From: Saccharum officinarum | Taxonomy: Eukaryota > Streptophyta > Magnoliopsida > Poales > Poaceae | Length of the DNA stretch: 64,000 bases | Direction: 5' to 3' | Assembly: GCA_020631735.1 (NCBI GenBank) | Contig: CM036188.1 | Coordinates: 9,714,214 to 9,778,213, forward strand | Part shown: piece by piece, positions 10,372-22,648 of the stretch | Layout of the letters: every line of letters begins with the position of its first letter | Numbering within the stretch: the first letter of the stretch is position 1 | The notes under the pieces: generated by a model | What the model saw: only the letters and a program-made list of their open reading frames with translations | The model's database searches: none | Told to the model about the DNA's origin: nothing | Translations under genes and position numbers: made by a program

Positions 10372-10931
10372 TTTTGAGTTACCTTGATTTCTACTTGTTC
10401 AGCTAGCAGTGGAGCGAATTGCTCTTTGTTGATGTGGCTGTCATCTTTTATTCCCTGTCGGTATTTGGAAGCTCTGTATTCCGATCTCAAGATCACACTA
10501 GCGTGATTCTCTGTGAGAGGTACAGTACCAGTAGGCAAAAATCTTTGTGCAGTGATTGGTTAGTTCTAGCACCACTTGAAATCGGAATCTGATCTGGGCA
10601 GACAGATTGCTATAAAGCTGAAGATGACATATATCTAACAACAAGGACCACAAGTGATCCAACTTGCAAAGACACGGTAGTCGTCCAAGTTCATATTCGA
10701 ACCAAATAAATTTGTAGTAGTGCTGGAAGCATCAGCATCAGCAGTAACAACGTGAGCAGCAAGCGCGTGCTCACAGAGGAGTCTTTGGGCGAATGTACGA
10801 TTGAGCGCGTCCTCACAAAAGAAGACTTTGGCCAGGTCCATGCGGCGGTGGTCAGACCTTTGCATTTATTGTCTGACTGGGCACGGCTCACAAAAATGAC
10901 TTGGTCCATGCGGCTGACTGGCCTTATATAT
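10372..10931. repeat. Spacer containing the second dispersed-repeat copy (10628-10930)
   Basis: Bases 10372-10627 hold nothing recognisable. Bases 10628-10930 duplicate parts of 6558-6975, with the inverted exon fragment and about 110 further bases ('cgcgtcctcacaaaagaaga' and following) inserted between the shared parts. Confidence 0.7.
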
Positions 10932-11035
10932 CGTTCGTTTGGGCTTTTTGACTGATAGCTGATTTGATGTGAGAGAAAAATACTGTTTGTTGGCTGAAAA
11001 AATACGGCTTATAAGCCAAACAAGCCCAAGCGAAC
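10932..11035. mobile_element. Short Tourist-like MITE
   Basis: This is a roughly 104-bp foldback with ends 'cgttcgtttgggctt' and 'aagcccaagcgaac' and an interior 'ggcttataagcc' palindrome. It matches the abundant grass 'GTTCGCTTGGGCTTATAAGCC' type. The target duplication is unclear. Confidence 0.6.
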
Positions 11036-11584
11036 AGGCTGGCGTGATGCTTACACTATTTGTACAATCACTCATCATTTAAGTATAATAATGTTGATTG
11101 TTGAGGGCTTGAGGCACCTGTTGTGCCAACACTGACTGTTCTTGGTCATCGAGGTGAAACATTTAAGTATAATAATTGCGAGTGCGGATCATGTGTCCAC
11201 TGAAACACGGCCAGGCCCATGCCCATCCGCAAGCGCAGGCCCAGTACTACACTAGTATCTGTCCGAGAATGGCTGTAATAGAATACTAGTAGTACTTAAG
11301 TCAAGTGATGATGAGAGGGGAGATGTCATGAACTCTGTAAACGAAATTCTGAAATCCTAAATCCTAAATCCTGTCCTCGCCAATTCTTACAGTACTTGTC
11401 TTCCTCCGGATCTCTTCTTCCTCCACCCCACGTTAATGTTGATTCCAGATTTCCTTTTCTGCAACACGATTTACGTACGTTCAGTATAGTGCTATCAGAA
11501 TATAATAATTGTGATCGAGTCTGTTCCAGGTAAAGCTCGTTTTCACAAATTCCCAAAACGTCAAATAGGAACTTCTCCAAGTTC
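11036..11584. other. Unassigned spacer
   Basis: I see no gene or repeat boundary. A short phrase 'catttaagtataataa' occurs twice (about 11075 and 11159). Confidence 0.4.
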
Positions 11585-11851
11585 GGCCCTTGTTTAGTTC
11601 CCCCAATTCTCCCCTAAATTTCACTATGCAAAAAGAAGATTCCCTGTCACATCAAAATATCGGCAAATGCATGGAGTACTAAATGTTGATGAAATAAAAA
11701 AACTAATTACACAGTTTTGTTGTACTTTACGAGATGAACATTTTAAGCCTAGTTAGTCAAAATTTGGATAATTTTTACCAAATACAAACAAAATGCTACA
11801 GGAATTCTGATATAGTGTTTTTCTCCCCAATTCACCGAACTAAACGAGGCC
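11585..11851. mobile_element. MITE with GGCC(C)TTGTTTAGTTC ends
   Basis: This 267-bp element has inverted ends of about 28 bp: left 'ggcccttgtttagttcc' and right 'gaactaaacgaggcc', both continuing into 'aattctcccc' / 'ctccccaattc'. The interior 'actaaatgttgatgaaataa' and 'ttttaagcctagttagtc' strings are typical of a common sorghum/maize-type MITE. No exact target duplication was found. Confidence 0.75.
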
Positions 11852-12007
11852 TCAGATTCAATTCATTGCGGATCCCATCAAACAGATTCACAAATCACAG
11901 TGTCAATTCACAGCTAGGAGCTAGCTAAGAGGTCTTGTCAGGGACTGGGCTACCAGATGGGCTTCCAAGCTGGGCCGCGGGATGGGTTTCCGAGTAACAG
12001 TCGCCGG

Positions 12008-12531
12008 TAAGGTTGAAAACCGACGGAAAAAATCCCATTCCGACCCGTTCCGTTTTCTACTTTGTTCCGCCCGTTTTCGTTACGGAAACGGGAGTGGGGG
12101 GTTTTTCCGTCCATTTCCATGGGATCTCGTTTTCATTCCGAATTGACCCGTATTTATTCCGTTTTTTCATCCCGTTTTCGATCTATGTGAGATATGTCTA
12201 GAAATTGATATGCTCATGAACCTACTAATCACCAATTATGTATGTTAACATGTTAACACATGGCGTGCTAGTGAATATTGGATCGATAACTTCTTACGTA
12301 TATATTATTTTGTCATTTTGTTCATGTATACTCGAGAATATTTGATCATGCTATTCTAACTTAATTTTTCGGCTCTCCAACCGTATTTGTCTGTTTCCCT
12401 ATTTTCGTATTTCCTTATCCGTTTTTAATTCTGTTTTTTTTTTCCGATCCCGGTCCCATTTCCGCTAAAAATATAGAAACGGAAATAGGAGGGGATTTTT
12501 TTTCGCCTGTTTCCATCCGTTTTCATCGCTA
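12008..12531. mobile_element. Non-autonomous hAT (Ac-like) element, 8-bp TSD GTCGCCGG
   Basis: This 524-bp element is flanked by perfect GTCGCCGG at 12000-12007 and 12532-12539. The ends are TAAGGTTGAAAAC and, on the other strand, TAGCGATGAAAAC, close to the Ac/Ds terminus TAGGGATGAAA. The interior is rich in 'cccgttttcg/cggaaacggg' motifs in both orientations, as in subterminal transposase-binding arrays. No transposase ORF is present. Confidence 0.9.
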
Positions 12532-12539
12532 GTCGCCGG

Positions 12540-13220
12540 GACAGGAGCAAGGAATAAAAGTCCAGAGCGGCACCGGTGGCAACCATCGAACAAGAACTGA
12601 GCTTCGTCGTCTACCTCTCGACTTCCGTCAAGTTCCAGAACCTCTGATGTTCTTGCTTCCCTGCCTCTGATCCTTGCTATTCTCGGTCTAAATTCCCTCT
12701 AATTCTACCCAATTTGTATCAAGAACTCTTGTACATGTGATTTGGGAGTGGAGGTTCATAACAGCTTCCAACAAATACAGGCGTGTGTCCATCATTGCCC
12801 ATGCGTCCAAACGGGAGTCACCCTTGACGTCCTGTCATTCTGTCAAGACCTTGAAGAAGCGTTGCATTGCAAAGGAGTTAAGGAGGGAAAATTCGATGGT
12901 GAAAATAAATGGTCTTGGGCCAAAGGCCTTTGTAAATAGCTGGCCCATGCGGCGATGGCAGTGTTTGTGCGCGTGGGCTTATATACGTCCAGTCAGGACG
13001 TGATCCCTAACCGAATGGACATCACCAGTTAACTAAATTCATGTTTCTAAAAAAAGTTAACTAAATTCACTTTTCTCAAAAAGTTAACTAAATCCATTGC
13101 TTCTCCGAACAAAGGCAGCGTTCGCTATAGATTTGGTGTGGCTAGCGTCCGGACGTCCGGATAGATGCCCAAGTCCGGACGGCAGCGCCTGCTAATCCAT
13201 TTCATGCGAACCCGTGCACC
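12540..13220. other. Unassigned spacer with one exon-like open frame
   Basis: Two overlapping open frames at 12737-13003 and 12742-12939 do not resemble known proteins, and the first ends in repeat-like sequence. Near 13140 'gcgtccggacgtccggatag' resembles the end of a Mutator-type element. Three 27-bp repeats lie at 13028-13109. Confidence 0.35.
13028..13109. repeat. Three-copy 27-bp tandem repeat
   Basis: Units open with 'gttaactaaat' at 13028, 13056 and 13083 (spacings 28 and 27), each followed by a T/C-rich or A-rich filler. Confidence 0.8.
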
Positions 13221-13617
13221 CACTTAGCCATAGCCTGTAGGATTTAAGGTAGGACTATAAGAATAGCTTGAGGATAAAGGAGGTTAGCAAGAATGGGTTG
13301 ACATTACTTACCCACCCACTATTAAGGGGAATTATTATGCAAGGTGCTCAAGCATGATGCATGAATCGATCTTACGAATCTAAGTACAAAAGATTTATAT
13401 AATCATAAGTACTAGATTTTTAGTACATAGGACAAACCTAATTATATTATCCGCCACGAACTTTCAAATAAGACAGGATTAAGTCTAGATCAAAGGTAAG
13501 TAGAAAGAAATTTGAACTTTAAAATATCAAGTTTACTTTCTTTGATCTAAATCAGTTTTGAAGGTTTTTCCAAAGTAACCTACAATGATCTTAGATGGAA
13601 ACTGCTCTGATACCAGC
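13221..13617 (-). repeat. Duplicated leader and primer binding site beyond the 3' LTR
   Basis: This stretch matches 22257-22648 nearly base for base and includes the primer binding site complement GCTCTGATACCA at 13604-13615. Similarity stops at 'cttagccat', the first codons of the upstream ORF. A normal 3' LTR would be followed by host DNA. Confidence 0.9.
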
Positions 13618-16600
13618 TGTGGCAGAACCTCCTATGAAATCGGGCCCACGTGCACCTATCGTTGTCATAACAGACCTCGGATAGCGTACACGAGTTCCCA
13701 ACAACTCAACAGGTCTGTCGGGTATCCTCGGGAAACCCGAATCATTCACGATTCTCTTTTCAAACAGGATCCCAATCACTGACATTGCAGATTACAACAG
13801 TTTATTCAAATATATACATCAGAGTAAAAGATAGCGGAAGTCTTAAGATAACATAGTTTACAAACCAGTTGTTTTTAAACTTACAATACCATAAGTGTCA
13901 TACAACCATAGTAGCGGGATAATATTACATTAACTTTATTTATCATACAAACTAGTGCCTTATCCAAAGGTCATTCATCACTCCTCAACGTCATTGACTT
14001 CAAACACAGACATGCAGCAGGGACCAAAACAAGCCTGCGCATGCGACTCACCTGCAACAAGGGTTAACAAACTCTGAGTACAAAAGTACTCAACAAGACT
14101 AACCCAACATAAAGGGTGTAAGACTTTTTGATATACAGGGGTTGGGGCAAGGTAAGAATGTAGCAAGATTCAAAATTCTTTGCCAAAAGCTTACTATTCT
14201 TATCCTATTTTCAAGTTTTATCCCTGAGACCTTTTAGTTCATTATCTCAACTAAATGTACATTTCCCATATTCCATTCCATCTCATTCCATTCTGTTTCT
14301 CATATTTTAGTAATTCACCAGTCTTGCATTGCTTCTGTAATGAATCGAGTCTCCATATCCGCGGAGCACCGGCAATTCGAATTGATTCAAGTCCCAGCTG
14401 GGGATTCCTTATCACATGACATATGTAGAACTTAATCTTGCATATATCAACCTCGCTACTGGATCCTCCTATACTAAGTCGTCTCCACGCCACCCGAGAG
14501 CACAACACACCTCAAATTCGGCCACATTCCAGCCACGAGGGTACACGCTACTCCCGCCATCTCTCCACTCCCAGTGCGTGGGCATTCGTCTTAGTATCGG
14601 ATTAGCCGAAGTAGGCTTACCGGAGTATGTGACCAGTACTACAAAGTGTCTCGTTCAGAAGATCCACAATGAGTGACCTTTAAGCGGCATAGTCGGCAAC
14701 ATTACCCAACATACAAGATAAGTTACCCAACTAGTCTCTAGTTCATTCTACCTTCTTTCTTTCTTTGGCCAGAATGTCATCTTTGATTGTATCAAAACTT
14801 TTACTTTGAAAACCTACCATAAAGCATACTAAGCATTATACGCCTTTGTAATGAAATCATCTTCAAGGATGGTAAACAATTAACAAGGTAGGCAATGCAT
14901 CAAGTAGGTAACATTTGAATTAATCAACTTAATGCAATAAGTAACATAGGTGATAAACTTTTCAAAGTAACAAGGTAATGGTTTAATGCATAAACCGGAG
15001 CTTGCCTTCGTTGACGATCTCAGGTTCCGGATCAGTACCACAATTATCGAATCCCGTGACAACCGGGGATTCTTCCAGAACTTGCTCAACTAGAATTGTT
15101 TCACTCTCGGATTCTACACGAAATGATAACATATGCTTTAACATGATGATAATGTAAACATGATGCTTTCATGGTACATGAAATGTAAAAACACCCCGAA
15201 TACGATTTTCCTTCACGGTATAGTTGCAAGCCAACAAAACCAACTTGCAATCCTACCGTCAAGAACCACACATGTGACTTGACCAAATGAATCTTGAAAC
15301 CCTACTAGTCACAAAACATGACCAAAACAAGATTCAACACTAATCAAACACTTAGGGTTTGCTTTTATTTATTTTTGAATTAATTTGGAAATAAGCCCAA
15401 AAATGAACTTGTTCCAAATGACCTAAAAATTTTATGTAAGCTTCCTTATGTCAAATTAGTGTACCAAAACAAATTTCATAATTTTTGGAATTATACATTG
15501 GCCTACAAAATTATGGAAATTGCATTTTTTTAATTAATGGACTTAATATTTGAACATTAACAATTTATTCAAATTTCAATTTTAAAATTTTTAAACCATA
15601 TTATAGCATGTACAGAGGCTACACACAAAATTTCAGAAGTTTTGGAGCTATGATTATTTTCCTACAAATTTCCAAAGATTTAGCACTATTCAAAATCAGA
15701 AAATAATAAAACCTCACTGTTCTTCTCCTTTCTCACTGACAGCCCGACCCCACTCATCAGTGACACATACAGGTCACGGCGGCGCTGGCATTACTGGCCG
15801 GACCAAAATGCGCCGACGGTGACGCTCCGGCGAGGCAGACCGCACCCAAATGATGTACACACTCCTAAGAACCCATCCTAGCCCTCAGATCGGCAGAAGG
15901 CGCACCGGAGAAGGCTCCACGCCGACCATGGCGGCTCGGGCACGATGGCTCACGGCGTAACCCCAGCAATGGCGCAGTAGAGTCTAAAACAAAGCGAGTA
16001 TCGCGTTCAGTAGCTCAACACGATCACACCGGTGCGTTTGGTGAAGACGGAGACGGTTTGGAACGGCCTAGCCACGTCGAGTCGATGGTGGCGGAGCTCC
16101 GGCCGGTCTCGGGGAAGAAGACGTTGCGCCGGGCGATTTCGGTCAACCCAAGCGACGTGAGAAAGCCGCAGAGAAGCGCAAGGCCGAGGTGATCACGTTG
16201 GCGTAGCTGGGCACGACGGACGTGGCTCGACGGTGTCTACGGCGAGCGGCAGAGCTAGCTGGCGGCGCAGCAGAGTAGAGGGGAAAAACGGGGACGACGG
16301 CGGCGGCTGCTGCTATTTATAGCCGGGAAGGGGTTGCCCGGCGTCGACAGCGCACGCCCGAGCTCGCCACGGTGCCGGCTGCGTGTCAACGCGCGAGGAA
16401 GCGACGCAAAATGATCAGCGGCGACAACCGCGTGGCGCCGGCGGCAAGCACAGAGGTGGCGCTCGGCTGCTTTTCAATTTTGAAGTATTTACAGAATTGC
16501 CACTGCGTTAATTTTGAAAATTACTCACAAATTTTCTAAAGAAGTTGAAAATCTCCAAAAATGAAAGTTGCTCAACTTTTCAAACTCTACCACTTTGCTT

Positions 16601-17131
16601 CAAGGAACATTTTAAAATTCTGCCTCCATTTTGAAATTTGAATTTGGGGGTGCATTTAAGCATTTGAATCATTTCAAAATTACTCCAAATTTTATATGTA
16701 AACTTGAAAAACTTTGAATACCAAAGTTGATCCACATAAAATAATATTAAACTTTGCTTTTTGTCTCAACCCCAAATTCCAAATGGATTTTGAATTAGAA
16801 AAAGGGGCAAAAAGGACCTTTGTGATTTGAATTTGAATTCAAATTTGATTTGTTTACCTTTTTACTTTAACTTTGATTTTTGACCAGTAACATGGCCCAT
16901 TAGGGTTATTTGAGTCAAATGACACATGGCCTCACATGATCACATGAAATTTGACCCTTGTGGTCATGATCTTTATTTAGGGTTTTGAATCACATCACAT
17001 AAAATAACAACATTATGAAATAAAGCTTATTTAGTGAATGCATTCAAAATTTTCTACTTTATGAATGCTTTGCAATGCATATGATGACATGTCAAATTTT
17101 AGTGCTAGGTCAAAACACCAGAGGTGTTACA
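13618..17131 (-). repeat. 3' LTR of chromovirus 1
   Basis: This 3514-bp LTR on the minus strand begins TGTAACACC at 17131 and ends GCCACA at 13618. A GC-rich core (about 15720-16480) holds a minus-strand TATA box (complement of 'ctatttata', 16313-16321). It differs from the 5' LTR by scattered substitutions and small indels. Confidence 0.92.
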
Positions 17132-17133
17132 AC

Positions 17134-17147
17134 CCTTCCCCCTTAAA
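17134..17147 (-). promoter_or_regulatory. Polypurine tract of chromovirus 1
   Basis: On the minus strand 'aagggggaaggg' lies 2-3 bases before the 3' LTR start. This is the expected plus-strand DNA priming site. Confidence 0.75.
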
Positions 17148-17302
17148 GAAATCTCGTCCCGAGATTTAAAACCTAGAGCTAAGTCACGGAAAAGGAAATG
17201 TGTCAAGCTAACACATTATAACTTTATTCAAAAGGCTAGTGAGGGCGTTTTTCCATCCTATTGACAAATGAGACAAGTTACAATATAGACAAGGTATTGC
17301 AA

Positions 17303-20300
17303 CTAGATAGAAGCGAAGAAGTCAGGAAAATTTTCTTCTAAGTAATCCTCGGACTCCCAAGTAGCTTCATCTTCAGTGTGTTGATTCCATTGTACTTTGT
17401 AGAACTTGATTGTACGTCTTCGAGTGACTCGATCTTTCTGATCTAATACTCTAATAGGGTACTCAGCGTAAGTCAAGTCAGGTTCTAGTTCTACATCACC
17501 AAAGTCGACCACTTGGTCAGGTACTTGAAGACACTTCTTTAACTGAGATACATGGAAGATATCATGCACAGCTGACATGTGATCTGGTAGCTTGACGCGA
17601 TAGGCGACTGATCCACATCGTTGTTGGATTTGAAAAGGACCTACATAATGGGGCGCTAACTTTCCCTGAATCCCAAAACGATGAACTCCTTTCATCGGTG
17701 ATACCTTGAGGTAGACATGATCTCCCACTTTGAATTCTAGCGGTTGTCTCCTCTTATCAGTATATCTTTTCTATTAGGATTGAGCTACCTTCATATTGGC
17801 TTGTATGAGTTTAACTTTCTCTTCAGCTTCCTTGACCACATCCAGTCCAAAGAACCAATGTCCTCCAGCTTCTGACCAATTTAAAGGTGTCTGGCATCTA
17901 CGGCCATACAATGCTTCGAATGGTGCCATTTTAATACTCTCTTGATGGCTATTATTATATGAGAATTCAGCTAAGGGAAGGCATTCATCCCATTTAGCAC
18001 CAAAGGAAAGGACACATGCTCTCAACATATCTTCAAGAATTTGATTTACCCTCTCAGTCTATCCATCTGTTTGCGGATGATAAGCAGAACTACGGATAAG
18101 TTTAGTTCCCAAAGACTCATGTAAACTTTTCCAAAACTTGGATACGAACAATGACCCTCTGTCAGAGACAATGGTCTTGGGTGCCCCATGCAGACTGAAG
18201 ATTCTATCAAGGTAAAGCTTTGCATATTGTTCCGCTCGATATTTATCTCTAACTAGTAAGAAATAAGCTATCATGGTTAGGTGATCAACAATAACCCATA
18301 TTGAATTGTAGCCTGCAGATGTCCTAGGCAATCCCACGATGAAATCCATACAGATATCTTCCTATTTCCAAGATGGAACTAGCAATGAATGTAATGGACC
18401 TGTAGTCTTCATATGAACCGCTTTGACTCTCTAACAAGTATCACATTTGGCCACATATTGAGCTATTTCTATTTTCATTTTGGTCCACCAATATCTCTTT
18501 CTCAGATCATGATACATTTTATTGCTACCCGGATGAATGGAGTATCTTATAGAATGAGCTTTATCAAGAATCTGCTTTCGCAGCTCCAGATTCTTGGGTA
18601 CTACTAATCTATCCTTGAACCATACGACATCTGATTCATCAATCTTGAAACATGTTGGTCTTCCAGATCTGACTTTATCCTTGATATGGGCTATGCCCTT
18701 ACTTTTCCGTTGAGCATCAATGATCTGATCTTTGATAGTGGACTCAATTACAATATTGGACAGGGAACCTTGTTCTATGATTTGTAAATTCAGATGCTCC
18801 ATCTCTTGACACAACGTTCGTTGCATAGGCTCTACAGTCAGACAATGGCAATGACTCTTGTGACTCAGGGCATCGGCAACCACATTAGCCTTGCCCAGAA
18901 GATAATGCACTTCTAAGTCATAATCTTTGATAAGTTCTAACCATCTTCTTTGCCTCATATTCAACTCTGACTGAGTGAAGATGTATTTCAAACTTTTGTG
19001 ATCCGTATAGATATGACAGATATTGCCCAATAAATAATGTCGCCAAATTTTGAGTGCATGAACAACGACGACTAATTCAAGATCATGGGTGGGATAATGT
19101 TCTTCATGCTTCTTGAGTTGTCTGGAAGCGTATGCTATGACTCTGCCTTCTTGCATCAGAACACAGCCAATACCAATTCCAGATGCATCACAATAGATAT
19201 CAAATGGCCTCTCGATATTAGGTTGTGCTAAAACTGGTGCAGTTGTCAGCAACTTCTTCAATGTTTGAAAGGCCTCCTCACATTCTGTTGACCATACAAA
19301 CTTAGTTTGATTTTTCAATAGTCCAGTAATTAGCTTCGCAATTCTGGAAAAGTCAGGGATGAACCGACGATAATACCCTGCCAACCCTAGAAAACTACGA
19401 ACTTGATGAATAGTGGTAGGTGCTTTCCAATTAAGGACTTCTTCTACCTTGCTCGGATCAATAGATATTCCACCAGCAGATAGCACATGACCCAGAAATT
19501 GTACTTCCTCCAACCAAAATGCACATTTACTGAATTTGGCATATAGTTGGTGATCTCTTAATCTTTGTAGAACAATGCAGAGATGTTCCGCATGTTTCTC
19601 TTTGCTCTTAGAATAGATAAGAATGTCATCAATGAACACCACGACAAACCTATCCAACTCGAGCATGAAAACTGAGTTCATTAGGTACATGAAATGAGCC
19701 GGGGCATTGGTCAGCCTAAAAGACATGACTAGATACTCATATAGACCATATCGGGTAGTAAATGTTGTCTTCGGCACATCTTCTCATCTAATCTTAATAT
19801 GGTGATAGCCTAATCTCAAGTCTATCTTCGAGAACACCTTAGCTCCCGCAAGTTGGTCAAAAGCAAATCAATTCGGGGTAAGGGGTATTTGTTCTTTATG
19901 GTGACTTCATTTAACAGCCGATAGTCAACACATAACCTTAAGGTTTGGTCCTTCTTCTTCACGAAGATAGCAGGGCATCCCCAAGGTGATGAACTGGGTT
20001 GAATGAAACCCTTGTCAAACAACTCTTGTAGTTGCATTTTTAATTCTGCTAGTTCTTTGGGTGGCATCCTATATGCTCTTCTAGACACTGGTGTTGTCCC
20101 TGGTTTCAGATCAATTCTGAACTCTACGTCTCGGTCTGGTGGCAGACCAGGCAGATCATCGGGAAAGACATCCGTAAACTCACATACCACTGAAATTTTC
20201 TCGGCTTCTTCAACAATAGTTGCACAGACTGTTTCCACTATACTCTTAGGAAAGGGAAGTTGGATGAGAAGTTGGGTTTTGCTGTCAGGTGCATTTACCC

Positions 20301-20649
20301 TTATGGTTCTATGTAGGACATCTATGATAGCCCCATGTTGGGTTAACCAGTTCATACCAAGGATCACATCTATATCTTGATCCTTTAATATCAGCATATT
20401 GGTAGGGAACTCATAACCTCCCAAATCAATAGGTACATGCTGAACTACCTTCCTTGTACAGATTCATCCCCCGGGCGACTGTATATGATAGGGTTCTTTT
20501 GTTTCCCCAATAGTTATCCCATGCTTCACAACAAATGTACGATTGATGAATGTATGGGATGCACCGGAATCAAATAAGGTAATTGCAGGATGCTTAGCAA
20601 TGGGAAACATACCCATCATCACTGGTTCTCCTTCTGGAATGGATTCCAC
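17303..20649 (-). pseudogene. Broken pol of chromovirus 1: protease, RT, RNase H, integrase, chromodomain
   Basis: Pieces in order on the minus strand are: protease (20649-20464, motif DSGASHTFI); RT N-part (20424-19822, [15 protein letters not shown]); RT C-part, RNase H and integrase zinc-binding domain (19777-18431), with catalytic FIDD, RNase H start [18 protein letters not shown], and an H-H-C-C type zinc finger ending at CDTC; integrase core (18349-18059, SDRGSLFVSKFW, HPQTDG); integrase tail (18028-17774); and a C-terminal chromodomain-like part (17728-17303, YKVQWN...EATWESEDYLEENFP). Pieces are separated by in-frame stops and at least two frame changes (near 19800 and 20440). Several stops look like CAG to TAG or TGG to TAG changes, as expected from deamination of methylated C. 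The product would process and integrate the element. It cannot be made intact from this copy. Confidence 0.92.
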
Positions 20650-20673
20650 CTGAGTATAGAAGACCCTTCCAGT

Positions 20674-21798
20674 TTACTTTTCAACCTGACCCTTCTGACT
20701 GTTCTGAGCATTGCCCTTGTACTGATTCTGAGCTTGAGTAACAGGGGCCTTGGGTGCATCAGGATTGTTCTTCCTGGGATACAGACATTCTCGGGAAAAG
20801 TGTCTAGGTTTACCACAATTATAGCATGGATAATTGTGATTCTGGGGAGTAGCATTGCGGTTTGCATTATTTGTATTATTTTGCTGTTGCGGTGCTTGAT
20901 GAGAGTAAGGCATATTAGTTGCAGGGCGAATAAAGATTTGCTGCCTTCCTTGGCCTTGTTGTGGGTGGAATGGCATACGGCCATGATTCTGAGGATGGTA
21001 GACTATCTTTTGACGCTTTCCACTCGACGATCCGAAAGCAGATATTTTCTTTTTCTTCGCCTCCTTGTGTCGGCGGTAATTCTCCTCTGAAGCGATAGCA
21101 ATGTTGATTGTCTCGTGATAAGTTGCGTTACCACAAGTTGCCATCATGGTCTGAAGTTTAGTGTTCAGGCCTCTAAGAAAGTGGTTCTTCTTCTTCCTGT
21201 CAGTATTCACATACTCAATAGCATACTACGACAGGTGATTGAAGCGCCCAACATAATGCATCACCGGGTGCTCCCCCTGCTTAAGAGCCAAGACCTCTTC
21301 TAACTTCATGGTCATCACACCGTTTGGAATATAGTGTGCCCTGAAGGCATTCTTAAACTCCCTCCAGGTGATTTGGTGACTAGCGGGCTGTACTGCTACC
21401 AAATTCGCTCACCAGGCACTAGCAGCTCCTCGGAGTTGCTATGCCGCAAACCTTGGTTTCTGAATCTTGGTACAGTGAATCAGCTCAAACTTTTGCTCTA
21501 TTGTCCTAAGCCAATCATCAGCTTCTAAAGGCTCTTCTGCCTTAGAGAACACAGGCGGACGTGTGTCAGTGAAATCAACATAGGTTGACTCGTCATTTCC
21601 ATTATTACGATGGCCACGATTAGGGTATGGTGCCTGTTGGTTCTGCGCCAATTCCCTTAACAACCTAGCATTCTCTGCTGTTGCATTGATGAGTGCGGCT
21701 ATGGCATCTGCCATAGTTGAAGGTATTGGTGGAGGATTTGGGCACTCATCATTATCATGCGAGCCACTAGCACCAGTTCGGGTGATAGGACGAGGCAT
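20674..21798 (-). pseudogene. Broken gag of chromovirus 1
   Basis: The start at 21798 (MPRPITRTGASGSHD) opens a capsid-type Gag with the typical early motif PPVFSKAEEPLEADDWLRTIE. The frame breaks near 21440, and the remainder lies at 21210-20674, ending in one CCHC zinc knuckle (C-Y-N-C-x4-H-x4-C, near 20800) and a basic Q/N-rich tail. Between them about 230 bases align to Gag only in other frames. The normal Gag would bind element RNA and build the virus-like particle. This copy lacks a continuous frame. Confidence 0.88.
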
Positions 21799-21959
21799 CT
21801 GTTAGAGAAACACGTTTACTTACATTATTCTTTATTGAAAGTATTTAAAAAGGTTTCATGCTACAAAGGGTTACTTATTTAAATTACATGTCTTGTATCC
21901 CACAAGACAACCCTGGTTTACTAGGAAAGCAGTAAAGGAACTATTACTACTCCGAGCTC

Positions 21960-22262
21960 TCAGTCATCGGCATTCGTGCCCATATCGGACGAAACATCAT
22001 CTTCATCTGAGAAGTACACTAACTCCACAGGATCCTCCTCTTCTTCATTCTCGACTTCTCCTGGATATTTAGCATGAGCTCGGCGAAGAGTGTTGAGCTC
22101 CTTGGTCAGGTTCTTGATGTTGGCGGGGTTGCTTGAAGACCCTTCATCTCCTAGTTTCTTGGAGCTTCCTTTGCCAATCTCATGGTTTCTTGGTGCCAAC
22201 CGATAACGAGGGACTCCATGAGGTCCGGTGGACTTGCGTGCGGTCACCTTGGTCTTAGCCAT
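21960..22262 (-). CDS. Small upstream ORF before gag in chromovirus 1 (100 aa)
   Basis: This intact ORF, MAKTKVTARKSTGPHG to GTNADD, lies between the primer binding site and gag. The first 20 residues are basic and read like a histone H3 N-tail (ARTKQTARKSTGG), with ARKSTG identical. The middle is a short coiled-coil candidate (about 48-68) and the C-terminal third is very acidic (ENEEEEDP, SDEDD). I know of no function. It could be a distinct accessory protein or the former 5' exon of a Gag precursor. The start codon and the next codons are also the point where the extra leader copy at 13221 breaks off. Confidence 0.6.
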   Translation of the reverse strand: MAKTKVTARKSTGPHGVPRYRLAPRNHEIGKGSSKKLGDEGSSSNPANIKNLTKELNTLRRAHAKYPGEVENEEEEDPVELVYFSDEDDVSSDMGTNADD

Positions 22263-22634
22263 AGCCTGTAGGATTTAAGGTAGGACTATAAGAATAGCTT
22301 GAGGATAAAGGATGTTAGCAAGAATGGGTTGACATTACTTACCCACCCACTATTAAGGGGAATTATTATGCAAGGTGCTCAAGCATGATGCATGAATCGA
22401 TCTTACGAATCTAAGTACAAAAGATTTATATAATCATAAGTACTAGATTTTTAGTACATAGGACAAACCTAATTATATTATTCGCCATGAACTTTCAAAT
22501 AAGACAGGATTAAGTCTAGATCAAAGGTAAGTAGAAAGAAATTTGAACTTTAAAATATCAAGTTTACTTTCTTTGATCTAAATCAGTTTTGAAGGTTTTT
22601 CCAAAGTAACCTACAATGATCTTAGATGGAAACT

Positions 22635-22646
22635 GCTCTGATACCA
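22635..22646 (-). promoter_or_regulatory. Primer binding site of chromovirus 1
   Basis: On the minus strand TGGTATCAGAGC lies 2 bases after the 5' LTR end. This matches the 3' end of initiator methionine tRNA, the usual primer in plant Ty3/gypsy elements. Confidence 0.9.
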
Positions 22647-22648
22647 GC

